Source: Planctomycetota bacterium (lineage in GTDB: Bacteria; Planctomycetota; UBA11346). From it: DNA of 42,848 bases. Shown here piece after piece: positions 8,631-19,154 of this stretch (positions within the stretch are counted from its first letter, which is position 1; each line of letters opens with the position of its first letter). The stretch spans positions 1 to 42,848 of the forward strand of contig JAKLKR010000017.1 of NCBI GenBank assembly GCA_023150565.1, written 5' to 3'. Below the pieces are notes generated by a model. It worked only from the letters and a program-made list of their open reading frames with translations, had not been told where the DNA came from and did no database searches. Made by a program: the position numbers and the translations under genes.

Positions 8631-8666
8631 TCGCGCCCGTGCTCCACCTCCACCGAGGCCACCGCC

Positions 8667-10316
<1,650 letters not shown>

Positions 10317-10366
10317 ACCCGGTCCAGGCAGAGACCCGCATGTGACGCAGGCCCACCGGACCGCGC

Positions 10367-10480
10367 CCCTGGGACCGCCGGGCTCCAGCCCGGCAGTTCT
10401 GCCGACCCTGATCGGTTCACCTTCGACCGGGTGGATTCCAAGATGGCGAATTGCCGGGCTGGAGCCCGGCGGTCCCAGGG
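10367..10480. repeat. REP/BIME-like paired inverted repeat
   Basis: Two perfect 29-nt arms, 10367-10395 and 10452-10480, are inverted around a 56-bp centre. Each arm holds its own palindrome, GCCGGGCT-CC-AGCCCGGC. It sits between the converging ends of the chemoreceptor and glycosidase genes, where REP elements are common. It could also end transcription from both sides. Confidence 0.7.
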
Positions 10481-10537
10481 AAGACATGCCTGCCCGCCCA
10501 CGCCCCCGTGGCACCGGGCCGGCGTGCCTGCGCCTGC

Positions 10538-13500
10538 TCACTCCCCCGCCAGCACGAACCCGCCCCACAGGCCGGGGTCGCGGTAGTTGGCCTCGCCGCC
10601 CTGCCACACCAGCTGGCTGATGCGCGCCGGCTGGTCGCCGGCCTGGTCGGCGTCGTCGAGCGCCACATCGAGGCCGAGCGAGCGCCCGGACGCCAGCGTG
10701 CCCGCCACCGGGGCCAGGCGCAGCTCCGCCTCCCAGCCGCCCTCGACCCGGCGCGCGCGGCCCGCCACCGTCACCGTGCCGGCGCGCGGGACCGAGGTGC
10801 GCACCGCCTCCCAGGCGGTGCCGGCGGGGGCGCACACGAACACCTGGGCGGTGCCGGTGCTGCGGCGCAGGGCGGGGCCCTGGCGCGCGGCCGGTTCGCG
10901 CAGGTCGACGAACACCTCGGCGGCGTCCCAGCCCCAGGCCGCGGACTCGCGCCCGGCCGGGGTCGCCACCAGCACGTCGTCGCGCACCGCCAGGCGCAGG
11001 TGGAGCGCGGCCGGGGTCCAGCCCGCCAGCAGGGTGGCGGAGCAGTCCGCCGGCCCGCGCCAGCAGCCGCCGCGGTCGGGGAACATGGGGTTGGGCCGGC
11101 CCACCACCACCTGCTCGCCGCCGCCGTCGATGCTCCCCGCCAGCGCCCCGGCGGCGCGCCAGGCGGCGGCATCGGCTCCCGGCTCCGGCTCCGCCGCCAG
11201 GCGCGGCAGGCGGGTCTCGAGGCCCGGGCACCACAGCTCGCGCTCGGCCAGGCTCCAGGCGGTGCCCTCGACCTGGGCGGCGACGGTCAGGCGGCGGTCG
11301 CCGCGCCGCGGCTGGGCGCCGGGATCGACCACCAGCGCGGCGGTGGCCGCCGCCCCGGGGGCGAGCACCAGGCTGGCGGGCTCGGCGCGCACCGCGGCAC
11401 CGGGGCAGAGCGGGGCCAGGGCCACGGTCAGCGGCCGCGCCGCCGGGTTGCGCAGGCGCAGCTCCAGGCGCAGCGTGGTGCCGGCGGCGAGGGTGCCGCC
11501 GCCGGCCAGCTCCATCAGGCGCAGCGGCCGCGCCTCGGCCGGCACCCGTTCCAGCCACAGCACGCTGTCGCCCACCGGCGCCACCAGCACGCCGTCGCGG
11601 GCGCTCAGCGCCAGCGGGTTGCCGAACACGTCGCTGGCCGCCACCGCGGCGCCGTCCGGCCAGGCCAGCGGCAGTGAGCCGTCCTGTTCGGCCATCAGGG
11701 CGAGGCTGCGGCCGGCGGGACCATGCACCGCCACCACCAGCACGCCGTCGCCGCCGGCGTCGAGCGCCTCGACCCGGGTCGCGCCCGCCAGCGCCGCCGC
11801 CAGCCGCGTCCACGCCACCTGCTTGTCGGTGGCGGGCTGGCGGTAGCGGTTGTCCTGGATCGCCGAGCAGGCGTGGATGAAGGCGCGCGCGGCGCCGCCG
11901 GCGAGGGTGGCGAGCCGGGCCATGACCTCGCGCCGGGCGCCGCGCGCCTCGGTGTGCACCACCACCCCGCCCGCCCTGCCCTGCTCGCCGTAGTGGCGGA
12001 AGTAGCCGGCGTCGTCCATCGGCAGGCCGGCCACCCGCGGGGCGGTGGGGAAGGCCGATTCGCTGTCCCACACCGGCACCGTGTGCCCGCGTTTGGCCAT
12101 CGATCCGGCCGCGCTCGCGATCAGGCCCTGGCGCAGCCAGCGCACCGGGTGCTGGTATTGGTAGTCGTGCACCGAGAGCACGTCCATGGACGGCGCCGCC
12201 CCCGCCTCGGCGATGCGCTCGCTCCATTCGCGGTAGCCCGGGCAGCCGGAACCGCCCACCACCAGGGCGGCGGGATCCACCTCCCGCGCCACCGCGCGCA
12301 TGGTCGCCAGCTGGGCGGCGTACTGCGCGGCGGTGCCGTGCCATTCCGGCGAATTGGGCTCGTTGAGCAGCTCATAGGCGGCGATGCGGCCGCGGTAGCG
12401 CGCGAACAGCGCGGCGCAGTAGCGGCGGAAGTCGGCCTGGTCGCGGGGCGGGTACAGGCAGCGGTGGCCGGGGGCCTCGCGCTGGGCGCGGGCGGCGCTC
12501 AGGCCGTGGCGGCGCAGCTCGGCCTCCAGCTCCGCCACCGGCGGGGCGGTGCTGGCCCAGGCGGGGGTGAAGTGCGCGCACAGCAAGATGGAGCGCCCGG
12601 CGGCCGCCGCCTCCGCCACCTGGCGGTCGAGGTGCTCCCAGAAGAACACCCCCGGCCGCGGCTCGCAGCGCTGCCAGCCGACCTCGTACTGCCAGATGCG
12701 GGTCCAGCCGGCGCCGGCGCCGCGCCATTCGCGCATCTCGAGATGGTCGCCCAGCAGGCTGGCCGGGGAGGCCGGCGGCGGCGGCACCGTCACCGCCACG
12801 TCCAGCACGCTGCGCTGGGGCGCCCCGCCGTTGCCGCATTCCACCGTGATGCGGTGCGCCCCGCAGCGCCCAGGGGCGAGGTCGAGCACCAGCTCGGCCG
12901 GGCGGTCGGGCAGCGCCGCCAGGGTCGCGCTGCGCTCGACCAGCACGGTGCCGGGCGCGGCCAGGGCGGCGACGCTGGCGCGCACCTGCCAGGTCCCGGA
13001 GCCCGGCGGCACCGCCACCGTCACCGGCACCGGCGTGCCGAGCGCGAAACCGCCGCGGCCGTCGCCTGGCAGCGCCACCGCCAGGCGATCGCGCGCGGGA
13101 TGGCGCGCGGCGTGCCGGCGCACCCTCGCCTCGCCGCCCTGGTCGAAGGGCAGGTCGAGCACCAGGTGGCCGTCGTCGGGCAGGACGCCGCGGGCGGCCA
13201 GCCGGGCGATCTCGGCGGCGGCGAGCGGGCGGTCCCAGGCCTGCACCTGGTCGAGCGCGCCGGCGAACGAGCACGCCCCCAGCTGGTTCACCCCCAGCCA
13301 CAGGCGCTCGACCGCGTCGAGGTCGGGCAGCGAGGGGTTGGCGCGCTCTCCCGCCAGGCGTCCGTCGACATGCAGCGCCACCCGGCCGGCGTCCCAGCAC
13401 AGCACCACGTGGGTCCAGGCGCCGTTCACCACCTCGGGCCCGATGAGCGCGCCGCCGCGGCCGTCGGCGCCGAGGAACTCGGCCACCACCCGTCCGCGCC

Positions 13501-13909
13501 GGAAGTGGGCGGGGTCGCCGTCGCTCCAGCCGGTGGAATCCGGCGGCGAGAGCGAGATCGCCAGCCCCTGGCGGTCGCCGTCGCCCGGGCGCGCCACCCC
13601 GTCGCCATCGCCGCGCACGGCGACCAGCGATTCGTAGAAGAACGCCGGGGCGTCGTGGCGGAACCACAGCGCGATGGCGCCGGCGCGGCCGTCGAGGATC
13701 GGGCGCGGACGGTGCTCGAGCCAGGCCAGGCGGTGGCGCCACGGCTCGGGCGCGGTGTCGGGCTCGTACCACGCCACCGCACCGCCCACCGCGCCCGCCA
13801 CCACCGTGGGCAGGAAGGAGGTGGCCAGGCGCTCGTCCGCCAGCGGCTCGGCCGCCGCAAGCAGGGAGGAGGCGGCGAGACCGGCGAGCAGACATGAGCG
13901 CTGGGACAT
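10538..13909 (-). CDS. Large secreted multidomain glycoside hydrolase (GH-A clan) with LamG and CBM9-like domains
   Basis: A 1123-residue protein with a signal peptide (about residues 1-19). Domains in order: a LamG/concanavalin-like module (about 70-235, ending ALDQVQAWDRPLAAAEIARL); a beta-sandwich linker to about 375; a TIM barrel of GH-A clan type (about 375-700) with ELLNEPNSPEW carrying the acid/base Glu and VWDSESAF as the probable nucleophile strand; further beta domains; and a C-terminal CBM9/DOMON-like module (about 920-1120, AAEVFVDLRE). The barrel resembles GH39/GH5-type enzymes, but family and substrate are not certain. The ATG at 13909 lacks a Shine-Dalgarno site; a -10-like TATCAC ends six bases before it. 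Confidence 0.8.
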   Translation of the reverse strand: MSQRSCLLAGLAASSLLAAAEPLADERLATSFLPTVVAGAVGGAVAWYEPDTAPEPWRHRLAWLEHRPRPILDGRAGAIALWFRHDAPAFFYESLVAVRGDGDGVARPGDGDRQGLAISLSPPDSTGWSDGDPAHFRRGRVVAEFLGADGRGGALIGPEVVNGAWTHVVLCWDAGRVALHVDGRLAGERANPSLPDLDAVERLWLGVNQLGACSFAGALDQVQAWDRPLAAAEIARLAARGVLPDDGHLVLDLPFDQGGEARVRRHAARHPARDRLAVALPGDGRGGFALGTPVPVTVAVPPGSGTWQVRASVAALAAPGTVLVERSATLAALPDRPAELVLDLAPGRCGAHRITVECGNGGAPQRSVLDVAVTVPPPPASPASLLGDHLEMREWRGAGAGWTRIWQYEVGWQRCEPRPGVFFWEHLDRQVAEAAAAGRSILLCAHFTPAWASTAPPVAELEAELRRHGLSAARAQREAPGHRCLYPPRDQADFRRYCAALFARYRGRIAAYELLNEPNSPEWHGTAAQYAAQLATMRAVAREVDPAALVVGGSGCPGYREWSERIAEAGAAPSMDVLSVHDYQYQHPVRWLRQGLIASAAGSMAKRGHTVPVWDSESAFPTAPRVAGLPMDDAGYFRHYGEQGRAGGVVVHTEARGARREVMARLATLAGGAARAFIHACSAIQDNRYRQPATDKQVAWTRLAAALAGATRVEALDAGGDGVLVVAVHGPAGRSLALMAEQDGSLPLAWPDGAAVAASDVFGNPLALSARDGVLVAPVGDSVLWLERVPAEARPLRLMELAGGGTLAAGTTLRLELRLRNPAARPLTVALAPLCPGAAVRAEPASLVLAPGAAATAALVVDPGAQPRRGDRRLTVAAQVEGTAWSLAERELWCPGLETRLPRLAAEPEPGADAAAWRAAGALAGSIDGGGEQVVVGRPNPMFPDRGGCWRGPADCSATLLAGWTPAALHLRLAVRDDVLVATPAGRESAAWGWDAAEVFVDLREPAARQGPALRRSTGTAQVFVCAPAGTAWEAVRTSVPRAGTVTVAGRARRVEGGWEAELRLAPVAGTLASGRSLGLDVALDDADQAGDQPARISQLVWQGGEANYRDPGLWGGFVLAGE

Positions 13910-14003
13910 GGACCAGTGATACGCCCCCGGCCGGCGCCGTCGCCAGCCTGCGGGTGATGGATTACGAACGCATGTGATCAGCCGGCGCCCGACGGCGCAC
14001 CGC

Positions 14004-14738
14004 TCAGGGGACGAAGGTCATGGCGTCGGCGTTGACGCCGTCCGCCAGCATCTGCGCCTTGCCGAAGCTGCCGGCACGGCCGTCGGGATAGGCGGCGCCG
14101 CCGGTCCTGCCGCGGTGGCCGAAGCGCATGACGTTGACGGTGGGGATGAAGCCCGAATAGCCGTTGGGGCAGTTCCACCAGTAGCCGCCACCACCGGTCA
14201 TGGCGTTGGCCTGCTGGGCGCTGTCGACCAGGAAGGGCATCGAGCCGCGCAGGTTGGCCAGGATGGCCCGACCGCCAGGGCCGCCGACGAACTCGCTGGA
14301 TTGCCACGGCGAGGTGAACCAACGGATCGAGAACGTCCTCGTCGACGGGGCCGACTGCCGATAGAGCGGGCACATCGCCGTATCGGGCCAGAGCATGTTG
14401 GCTGAACCCACCACCGAGGGGAGCGACGACGCGTTGTACCCGCTGACCTTGTTGTCCGGCAGGTAGCCGGTGACCATCAAGGTGGTGTTCCAGGAGCGTG
14501 CGGCAGACAAAGCCACCCCCGCATCGGTGCCGTCCGCCGCCGGCAGGATGCCGTCATTGTCCCCGGCATAGGCGACCAGGGCCAGCATGCATTGGCGCTG
14601 GTTGTTGGTGCAGGTCATGCCCTTGGCCGCATCGCGCACGGTGTTCACCGCCGGCAGCAGCATCCCCGCCAGGATCGCCACGATGGCGATCACGACCAGC
14701 AATTCGATCAGCGTGAAGCCACGTGCCGGAGAAGACAT
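14004..14738 (-). CDS. Type II secretion-type pseudopilin (planctomycete/lentisphaerae kind)
   Basis: A 244-residue protein with a prepilin leader (SSPARG then [18 protein letters not shown]) in which cleavage after Gly would leave Phe+1 and Glu+5, followed by one hydrophobic helix. The remainder is a globular domain with a late [13 protein letters not shown] segment resembling the H-X9-DG motif of DUF1559 proteins, which occur in many copies in Planctomycetes and Lentisphaerae. It may be a minor pseudopilin in secretion of glycosidases such as its two neighbours on the same strand; that is inference. ATG codons at 14747 and further upstream are possible starts. The one at 14738 lies seven bases after a good -10 box and is preferred. 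Confidence 0.82.
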   Translation of the reverse strand: MSSPARGFTLIELLVVIAIVAILAGMLLPAVNTVRDAAKGMTCTNNQRQCMLALVAYAGDNDGILPAADGTDAGVALSAARSWNTTLMVTGYLPDNKVSGYNASSLPSVVGSANMLWPDTAMCPLYRQSAPSTRTFSIRWFTSPWQSSEFVGGPGGRAILANLRGSMPFLVDSAQQANAMTGGGGYWWNCPNGYSGFIPTVNVMRFGHRGRTGGAAYPDGRAGSFGKAQMLADGVNADAMTFVP

Positions 14739-14745
14739 GATGGCC

Positions 14746-14774
14746 ATTATGCATGTGAGTTTTGGTAAAATCAA
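14746..14774 (-). promoter_or_regulatory. Promoter of the pseudopilin, predicting a leaderless mRNA
   Basis: On the minus strand TTGATT (14769-14774) and CATAAT (14746-14751) are separated by exactly 17 bp. Only seven bases lie between the -10 box and the ATG at 14738. The surrounding 14739-14844 interval is AT-rich. Confidence 0.65.
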
Positions 14775-14844
14775 ACTATTTACAACACTTCACGCAAACG
14801 CCCCGCAGAGGCCTACTTCCGTCCGCCTATTTAGCTAGTTCGTT

Positions 14845-16980
14845 TCAGCGCAGGCGCACGCCGGGGCCGCGCAGGTACACCGGCCAGCCGTCGACGCTGG
14901 CCGGCACCGCCGCCAGCGGGCGGCCGGCGGCGTCGCAGGCGCGCGCGGCGCCCTCGATCTGGATCGGCTGGGGCGCGCCGGCGCTCCACACCAGCAGCAG
15001 GTCGTCTCCGCCGGCGTCGGCCCAGCGCACCGCGTGCAGGTCGCCGCGCACGGTGCGTTCGCCGCAGGGCCGGCCGGCGGTCAGGCGGTTGAACACCGCC
15101 ACCACCGCCGCCGCCGGCTTGGGCATCAGCGCGCGCGAGGAATGGTGCACCAGGCCGAAGTGGTGCTCCTTCTCGCTGGGGTCGAGGCCGTCGTCCATCA
15201 GGTCGTAGAGGAACACCCGCTCGACCGCCGGGATGCTACGCAGCAGGGCGAGGGCGCGCAGGGTGCACTGGGCCTGGCCGCGCTCGTCGACGCCCATGTT
15301 CTCGGGCGGACAGGTCCAGCCGATCTCGGTGATCCACAACCGGCCGCTGCCGCCGTGGCTGCGCACCAGCGCCGAGGCCTGCTCGATCTCGGCCACCAGG
15401 CCGCTGGCCTCGGGGGTGCCCTGCCAGCGGTAGGGATGCAGCGAATGCAGCGGGGTGGCGGCGGCGCTGCCGGCCTTGAGCATCGCCTCCCATTCCTTGC
15501 CCTGCCAGCGCGGGTGCTCGCCGCCGGTGCCGATGAGCTGGGCGTCGGGGCGCACCGCGCGCACCGCCGGCACCACCTCCTGCAGCAGTCCGGCGTAGGC
15601 CTCGGCGGTGTTGCGGCCGTCGCGCTGCTCCTTGGGCACGCCGGTGCCGACGCTCCACTCGTTCCACACCTCGAAGGATTTGACGCTGGGATAGGCGGCG
15701 GCCTGGCGGGCGGCGTAGCCGGCGAAGGCGGCACGCGCCGCGGCGGTGGTGGGCCAGCCGGGATGCTGGGCGTGACCGTAGCAGAAGATCAGCAGCGGCT
15801 CCAGGCCGAGCTGCACCGCCGGGTCGATGAACCAGTCGGCCTGGGCCGGGACCTGGTCCGGGTGCCGGTTCAGGCGGTAGGTTCCGAGGGTCGGCTCGGC
15901 GGCACCCCAGGGGATCTCATCGCGGATGGCGCCGAAGCCCAGGCGGTCGACCACCGCCAGGCCGTCGACCGTCCAGCCCGAACCCTTGCGCCCGACCCAT
16001 TGGAAGTGGGTGCACACCCCCAGCGCGGGGTTGCGCACCCGCCCGGCCGGCCGGGCCAGGCAGCGGTAGGAGTGCACCGCGCGCGCGGCGCCGTCGCGGA
16101 CCGTGAAGGTGACATCGTACCAGCCGTCGACCGTCGTCGGCAGCGGCACCAGCACCGCGGGATCGCCGCCGCTGCCCTGGGCCAGGCCGCGCCCGGCGAG
16201 GTCCTCGATGCGCCAGGTCACGCTGCCGCGCGGCAGGCGCGCGCGCAGCTCGCCGGGGGTGCCGGTGTCGTAGATCTGGCCCACCGGCGGCTGGCGCGCT
16301 TCGAGGGTGAAGGCGGGCTCGGCGGCGGGCGGCCGGCGGCTGAGCAGCACCGGGGCGGTGAGGGTGGCGGCGACGTGCGCGCTCAGCCCCTTGCCCGGGC
16401 GGTCGACGATCAGCGACTGCAGGCGCACCGGCTGGTCCAGGCGCTTGTTGCCGTCGCCGCCCCACACCGCGTCCTCGCCGTCGAACACCACCAGCACGTT
16501 GCGGCGGTCGTCGAAGCGCGGACGGCCGGCGGTGAACTGGTGCACCTCGCCGCTGGCATCGATCAGGCGCACGCGCAGCGCCGGCACCCACGGGTGGTCG
16601 GCCTGCCAGCTCAGGCCCCAGGCCATCGCCCCGGTGCCGGCCGGCAGCGGGCGGTCGATCGCCAGTTCGGCGTATTCCAGCCCGTCGCGCCCGGTGAAGG
16701 CGATCTCCCAGCCCAGTCCCCCGTCCTTGCTCGCGGCGGCGGTGGCGGCGGCGTTCTGCTTCCCCGCCACCACCTGCCAGCCCGCCAGGCCGGGCAGCTC
16801 GGACGACACCGCCCAGCGTTCGCTGGCGGCGGGATGGGGACGGTGGGTCGGCACCACCACCCACGGCCGCTCCGGGGCCGGGGCCGGCGCCGCAGGCTCC
16901 GCCCGGCGCACCGCCGGCTCGGGCGGGGTGGCGGTGCAGGCGGCGAGCAGGGCGACGGTGGCACAAAGGGGCAGGCGCAT
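14845..16980 (-). CDS. Lipoprotein glycoside hydrolase, GH-A clan (GH39/GH5-like)
   Basis: A 711-residue predicted lipoprotein: the signal peptide ends in a lipobox LLAAC with the cysteine at residue 15. An N-terminal beta-sandwich (about 60-210) and a linker domain precede a TIM barrel (about 310-640). FEVWNEWSVG carries the predicted acid/base Glu and LWITEIGWT the nucleophile Glu, as in GH-A clan enzymes. A short C-terminal beta domain follows. The substrate is unknown; it probably acts on plant- or algal-type polysaccharide at the cell surface. It lies upstream of the pseudopilin and the larger glycosidase on the same strand. A TATGCT box ends six bases before the ATG (16987-16992), and no Shine-Dalgarno site is visible. 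Confidence 0.8.
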   Translation of the reverse strand: MRLPLCATVALLAACTATPPEPAVRRAEPAAPAPAPERPWVVVPTHRPHPAASERWAVSSELPGLAGWQVVAGKQNAAATAAASKDGGLGWEIAFTGRDGLEYAELAIDRPLPAGTGAMAWGLSWQADHPWVPALRVRLIDASGEVHQFTAGRPRFDDRRNVLVVFDGEDAVWGGDGNKRLDQPVRLQSLIVDRPGKGLSAHVAATLTAPVLLSRRPPAAEPAFTLEARQPPVGQIYDTGTPGELRARLPRGSVTWRIEDLAGRGLAQGSGGDPAVLVPLPTTVDGWYDVTFTVRDGAARAVHSYRCLARPAGRVRNPALGVCTHFQWVGRKGSGWTVDGLAVVDRLGFGAIRDEIPWGAAEPTLGTYRLNRHPDQVPAQADWFIDPAVQLGLEPLLIFCYGHAQHPGWPTTAAARAAFAGYAARQAAAYPSVKSFEVWNEWSVGTGVPKEQRDGRNTAEAYAGLLQEVVPAVRAVRPDAQLIGTGGEHPRWQGKEWEAMLKAGSAAATPLHSLHPYRWQGTPEASGLVAEIEQASALVRSHGGSGRLWITEIGWTCPPENMGVDERGQAQCTLRALALLRSIPAVERVFLYDLMDDGLDPSEKEHHFGLVHHSSRALMPKPAAAVVAVFNRLTAGRPCGERTVRGDLHAVRWADAGGDDLLLVWSAGAPQPIQIEGAARACDAAGRPLAAVPASVDGWPVYLRGPGVRLR

Positions 16981-17047
16981 GGATAGAGCATACAGCTATA
17001 GCGACGTCCGCGTTGACCCGACCCCCTGCACCGCACCGTGGTGTAGC

Positions 17048-18297
17048 ATGGACCCCCGCCCCCTGCTGCTCGACCGCTTCCGCACCGCCCTGGCCGCGGT
17101 CGACCCGGCCGAGGCGGTGCGCCGCCACCTGCGCCTGGCCGACGGCGTGCTGCACTGCGGCGGCTGGTCGCACCCCCTGCGCGGCCGGGTGGTGCTGGTG
17201 GCGGCGGGCAAGGCCGGCGCGCCCATGGCCCAGGCCGCCGAGGAGCTGCTGGGCGAGCGCATCGCGCGCGGGATGGCGGTGGTCAAGCACGGCCACGGCC
17301 TGCCCCTGGCGCGGGTTCAGGTGATCGAGGCCGGCCATCCCGTGCCCGACCAGGCCGGGGTCGCCGGCGCCGCCGCGATCGAGGCCGCGATCGCCGGCCT
17401 CGATCGCGACGACCTGGTGCTGTGCTGCCTGTCGGGCGGGGCCTCGGCCCTGCTGCCGGCGCCGCGCCCGCCCCTGACCTGGCCGACAAGCAGGCGGTGA
17501 CCGCGGCGCTGCTCGCCAGCGGCGCCGACATCGCGGCGATGAACACCGTGCGCAAGCACCTGGCGCGGCTCAAGGGCGGGCGCCTGGCCCTGGCCTGCGC
17601 CCCGGCCAGCGTGCTGACCCTGGCGCTGTCGGACGTGCCCGGCGACGACCCGCGGGTGATCGGTTCGGGGCCGACGGTGGCCGACGACAGCGATGACGCC
17701 GAGGCCTGGGCGCTGATCCGCCGCCACTGCGACCCGGCCCGCCTGCCGCCGGCGGTGCGCGCGCTGATGGAGGCCCCGCCCCAGGCCTGGACCGCGCGCC
17801 GGCTGGAACGCTGCCACTACCACCTGGTGGCCAGCAACGCCCTGGCCCTGGCCGCCACCGGCGCGGCGGTGCGCGCCGCCGCGCTCACCGGCGAGGCCTG
17901 GCGCGCTGCCGAAGCCTTCTGCGCCGCGGCCCTGGCCGCGCCCCCCGGCACCCTGGTGGCGGCGGGCGGCGAGACCACCGTGACCCTGGGCGCCACACCC
18001 GGCCGCGGCGGCCGCAACCAGGAGTTCGCCCTGGCGGCGGCGCGCTGGATCGCCGCCCACCACGCCCCCCTGACCGTGCTCGCCGCCGGCAGCGACGGCA
18101 GCGACGGTCCCACCGACGCCGCCGGCGGCCTGGTCGACGGCGGCACCTGGGCGCGCATCCGCGCCGCCGGGGTCGACCCCGACGCCGCCCTCGCCGGCCA
18201 CGACGCCTACCCCGCGCTGGCGGCGGCCGGCGACCTGCTGGTGACCGGGCCGACCCGCACCAACGTCATGGACCTGGCCCTGGCCTGGCGGGGGTGA
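17048..18297 (+). pseudogene. gckA: Glycerate kinase (GckA/MOFRL type), interrupted by a single-base frameshift
   Basis: Two frames together encode a full-length glycerate 2-kinase of about 415 residues. The first (17048-17500) begins MDPRPLLLDRFRTALAAVDP and carries the N-terminal nucleotide-binding half through CLSGGASALLPAP. The family then expects a leucine followed by ADKQAVT, but here the reading moves to the -1 frame at about 17477-17480, where CTGACCTGG appears to have lost one C. The second frame continues ADKQAVTAALLASGADI and includes the C-terminal MOFRL part (GGETTVTLG, GRNQEFALAAA, AAGSDGSDGPTDAAGG). The enzyme phosphorylates glycerate in serine, tartrate or glyoxylate metabolism. 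As written it is broken. All other conserved motifs are intact, so a recent mutation or an assembly error are both possible. Confidence 0.85.
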
Positions 18298-18304
18298 TCG
18301 CCGG

Positions 18305-18332
18305 TTGACCCGACCAATTGGTACTGTATAAG
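18305..18332 (+). promoter_or_regulatory. iclR promoter with palindromic operator, predicting a leaderless mRNA
   Basis: TTGACC (18305-18310) and TATAAG (18327-18332) are 16 bp apart. The spacer contains the perfect palindrome ACCAATTGGT (18313-18322), well placed for autorepression by the IclR protein. Six bases separate the -10 box from the ATG at 18339. Confidence 0.65.
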
Positions 18333-18338
18333 CACCAC

Positions 18339-19064
18339 ATGACCGCCCAGCCCAATGCCTCCCTGATCACCGGCCTGAGCTGCCTGCAGACCCTCATGCT
18401 GGCCGGCGAGGCGCTCGGGTCGCGCGAGCTGGCGCGCCGCACCGGGGTCGTGCACACGCGCTGCAACCGCCTGCTTGGCACCCTCGCCCAGCTCGGCCTG
18501 GTGGAGCAGGACGAGCAGCGCAAATACCGCATCGGGCCGGCGCTGCACGTGTGGTCGGCGCAGACCATGCAGGCTTCGCGGCTGGTCCCGGCGGCGATGC
18601 CGGAACTCGCCCGGTGGCATGCCGAGGGCTTCACCGTGGCCCTCGGCGTGGTCTGGCAGGGGCTCACCTGCTTCCTCGTCCATGCCCGCCCCGGGCAGGC
18701 CCTGCACGAATCCCTGGGCCGGCATGAACTGATCCCTGCCGACCGCAGCGCCTGCGGATTGGTACTCCTATCGCACCACGAGACTGTGCCCGACCTGCCC
18801 GCCGCCAGCCACGGCGAACTCGCCCCCGGCGAGGACGACCTCGCTGCGGCCCTCGCCCGCACCCGCGCCGACGGCTTCGCCCGGCGCCGTTTCGCCAATG
18901 GCGAGACCAGCCTGGGGGTGGCGATCGGCCGGCGGCCGGTGGCGGCCATCGCCATCTCGCACCGCCACCTCGCTGAAGACGCCGTCCCCGAACTCGCCCG
19001 CCGCCTGGGCGCATCGGCCCAGCGCATCGAAGCCGCCCTGGGCGCCGTCGCCCGCACCCGCTGA
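18339..19064 (+). CDS. IclR-family transcriptional regulator
   Basis: A 241-residue DNA-binding regulator. The N-terminal winged helix-turn-helix (about residues 5-65: GLSCLQTLMLAGEALGSREL, then RNRLLGTLAQLGLVEQDEQ-type wing) and the C-terminal effector domain (about 75-240, QAGL-like LTCFLVHARPGQALHESLGR and SACGLVLLS) match IclR proteins, which sense small organic acids or aromatics. The frame is open a little upstream, but the ATG at 18339 fits the promoter. The gene stands between glycerate kinase and an unknown/FAD-oxidoreductase pair on the same strand and most likely controls them and itself through ACCAATTGGT. Confidence 0.85.
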   Translation: MTAQPNASLITGLSCLQTLMLAGEALGSRELARRTGVVHTRCNRLLGTLAQLGLVEQDEQRKYRIGPALHVWSAQTMQASRLVPAAMPELARWHAEGFTVALGVVWQGLTCFLVHARPGQALHESLGRHELIPADRSACGLVLLSHHETVPDLPAASHGELAPGEDDLAAALARTRADGFARRRFANGETSLGVAIGRRPVAAIAISHRHLAEDAVPELARRLGASAQRIEAALGAVARTR

Positions 19065-19090
19065 ACGACCCGCCAGCGCCGACCCCCTCC

Positions 19091-19120
19091 GCCCCGGGCG
19101 TTCCGCCCTGGGCCCGGGGC
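19091..19120 (+). terminator. GC-rich hairpin after iclR
   Basis: GCCCCGGG (19091-19098) pairs with CCCGGGGC (19113-19120), without a T-run. It could reduce readthrough from iclR into the next gene rather than stop it. Confidence 0.35.
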
Positions 19121-19154
19121 ACGCACATCTCACCGCCGAACCCGAGGATCCGCC

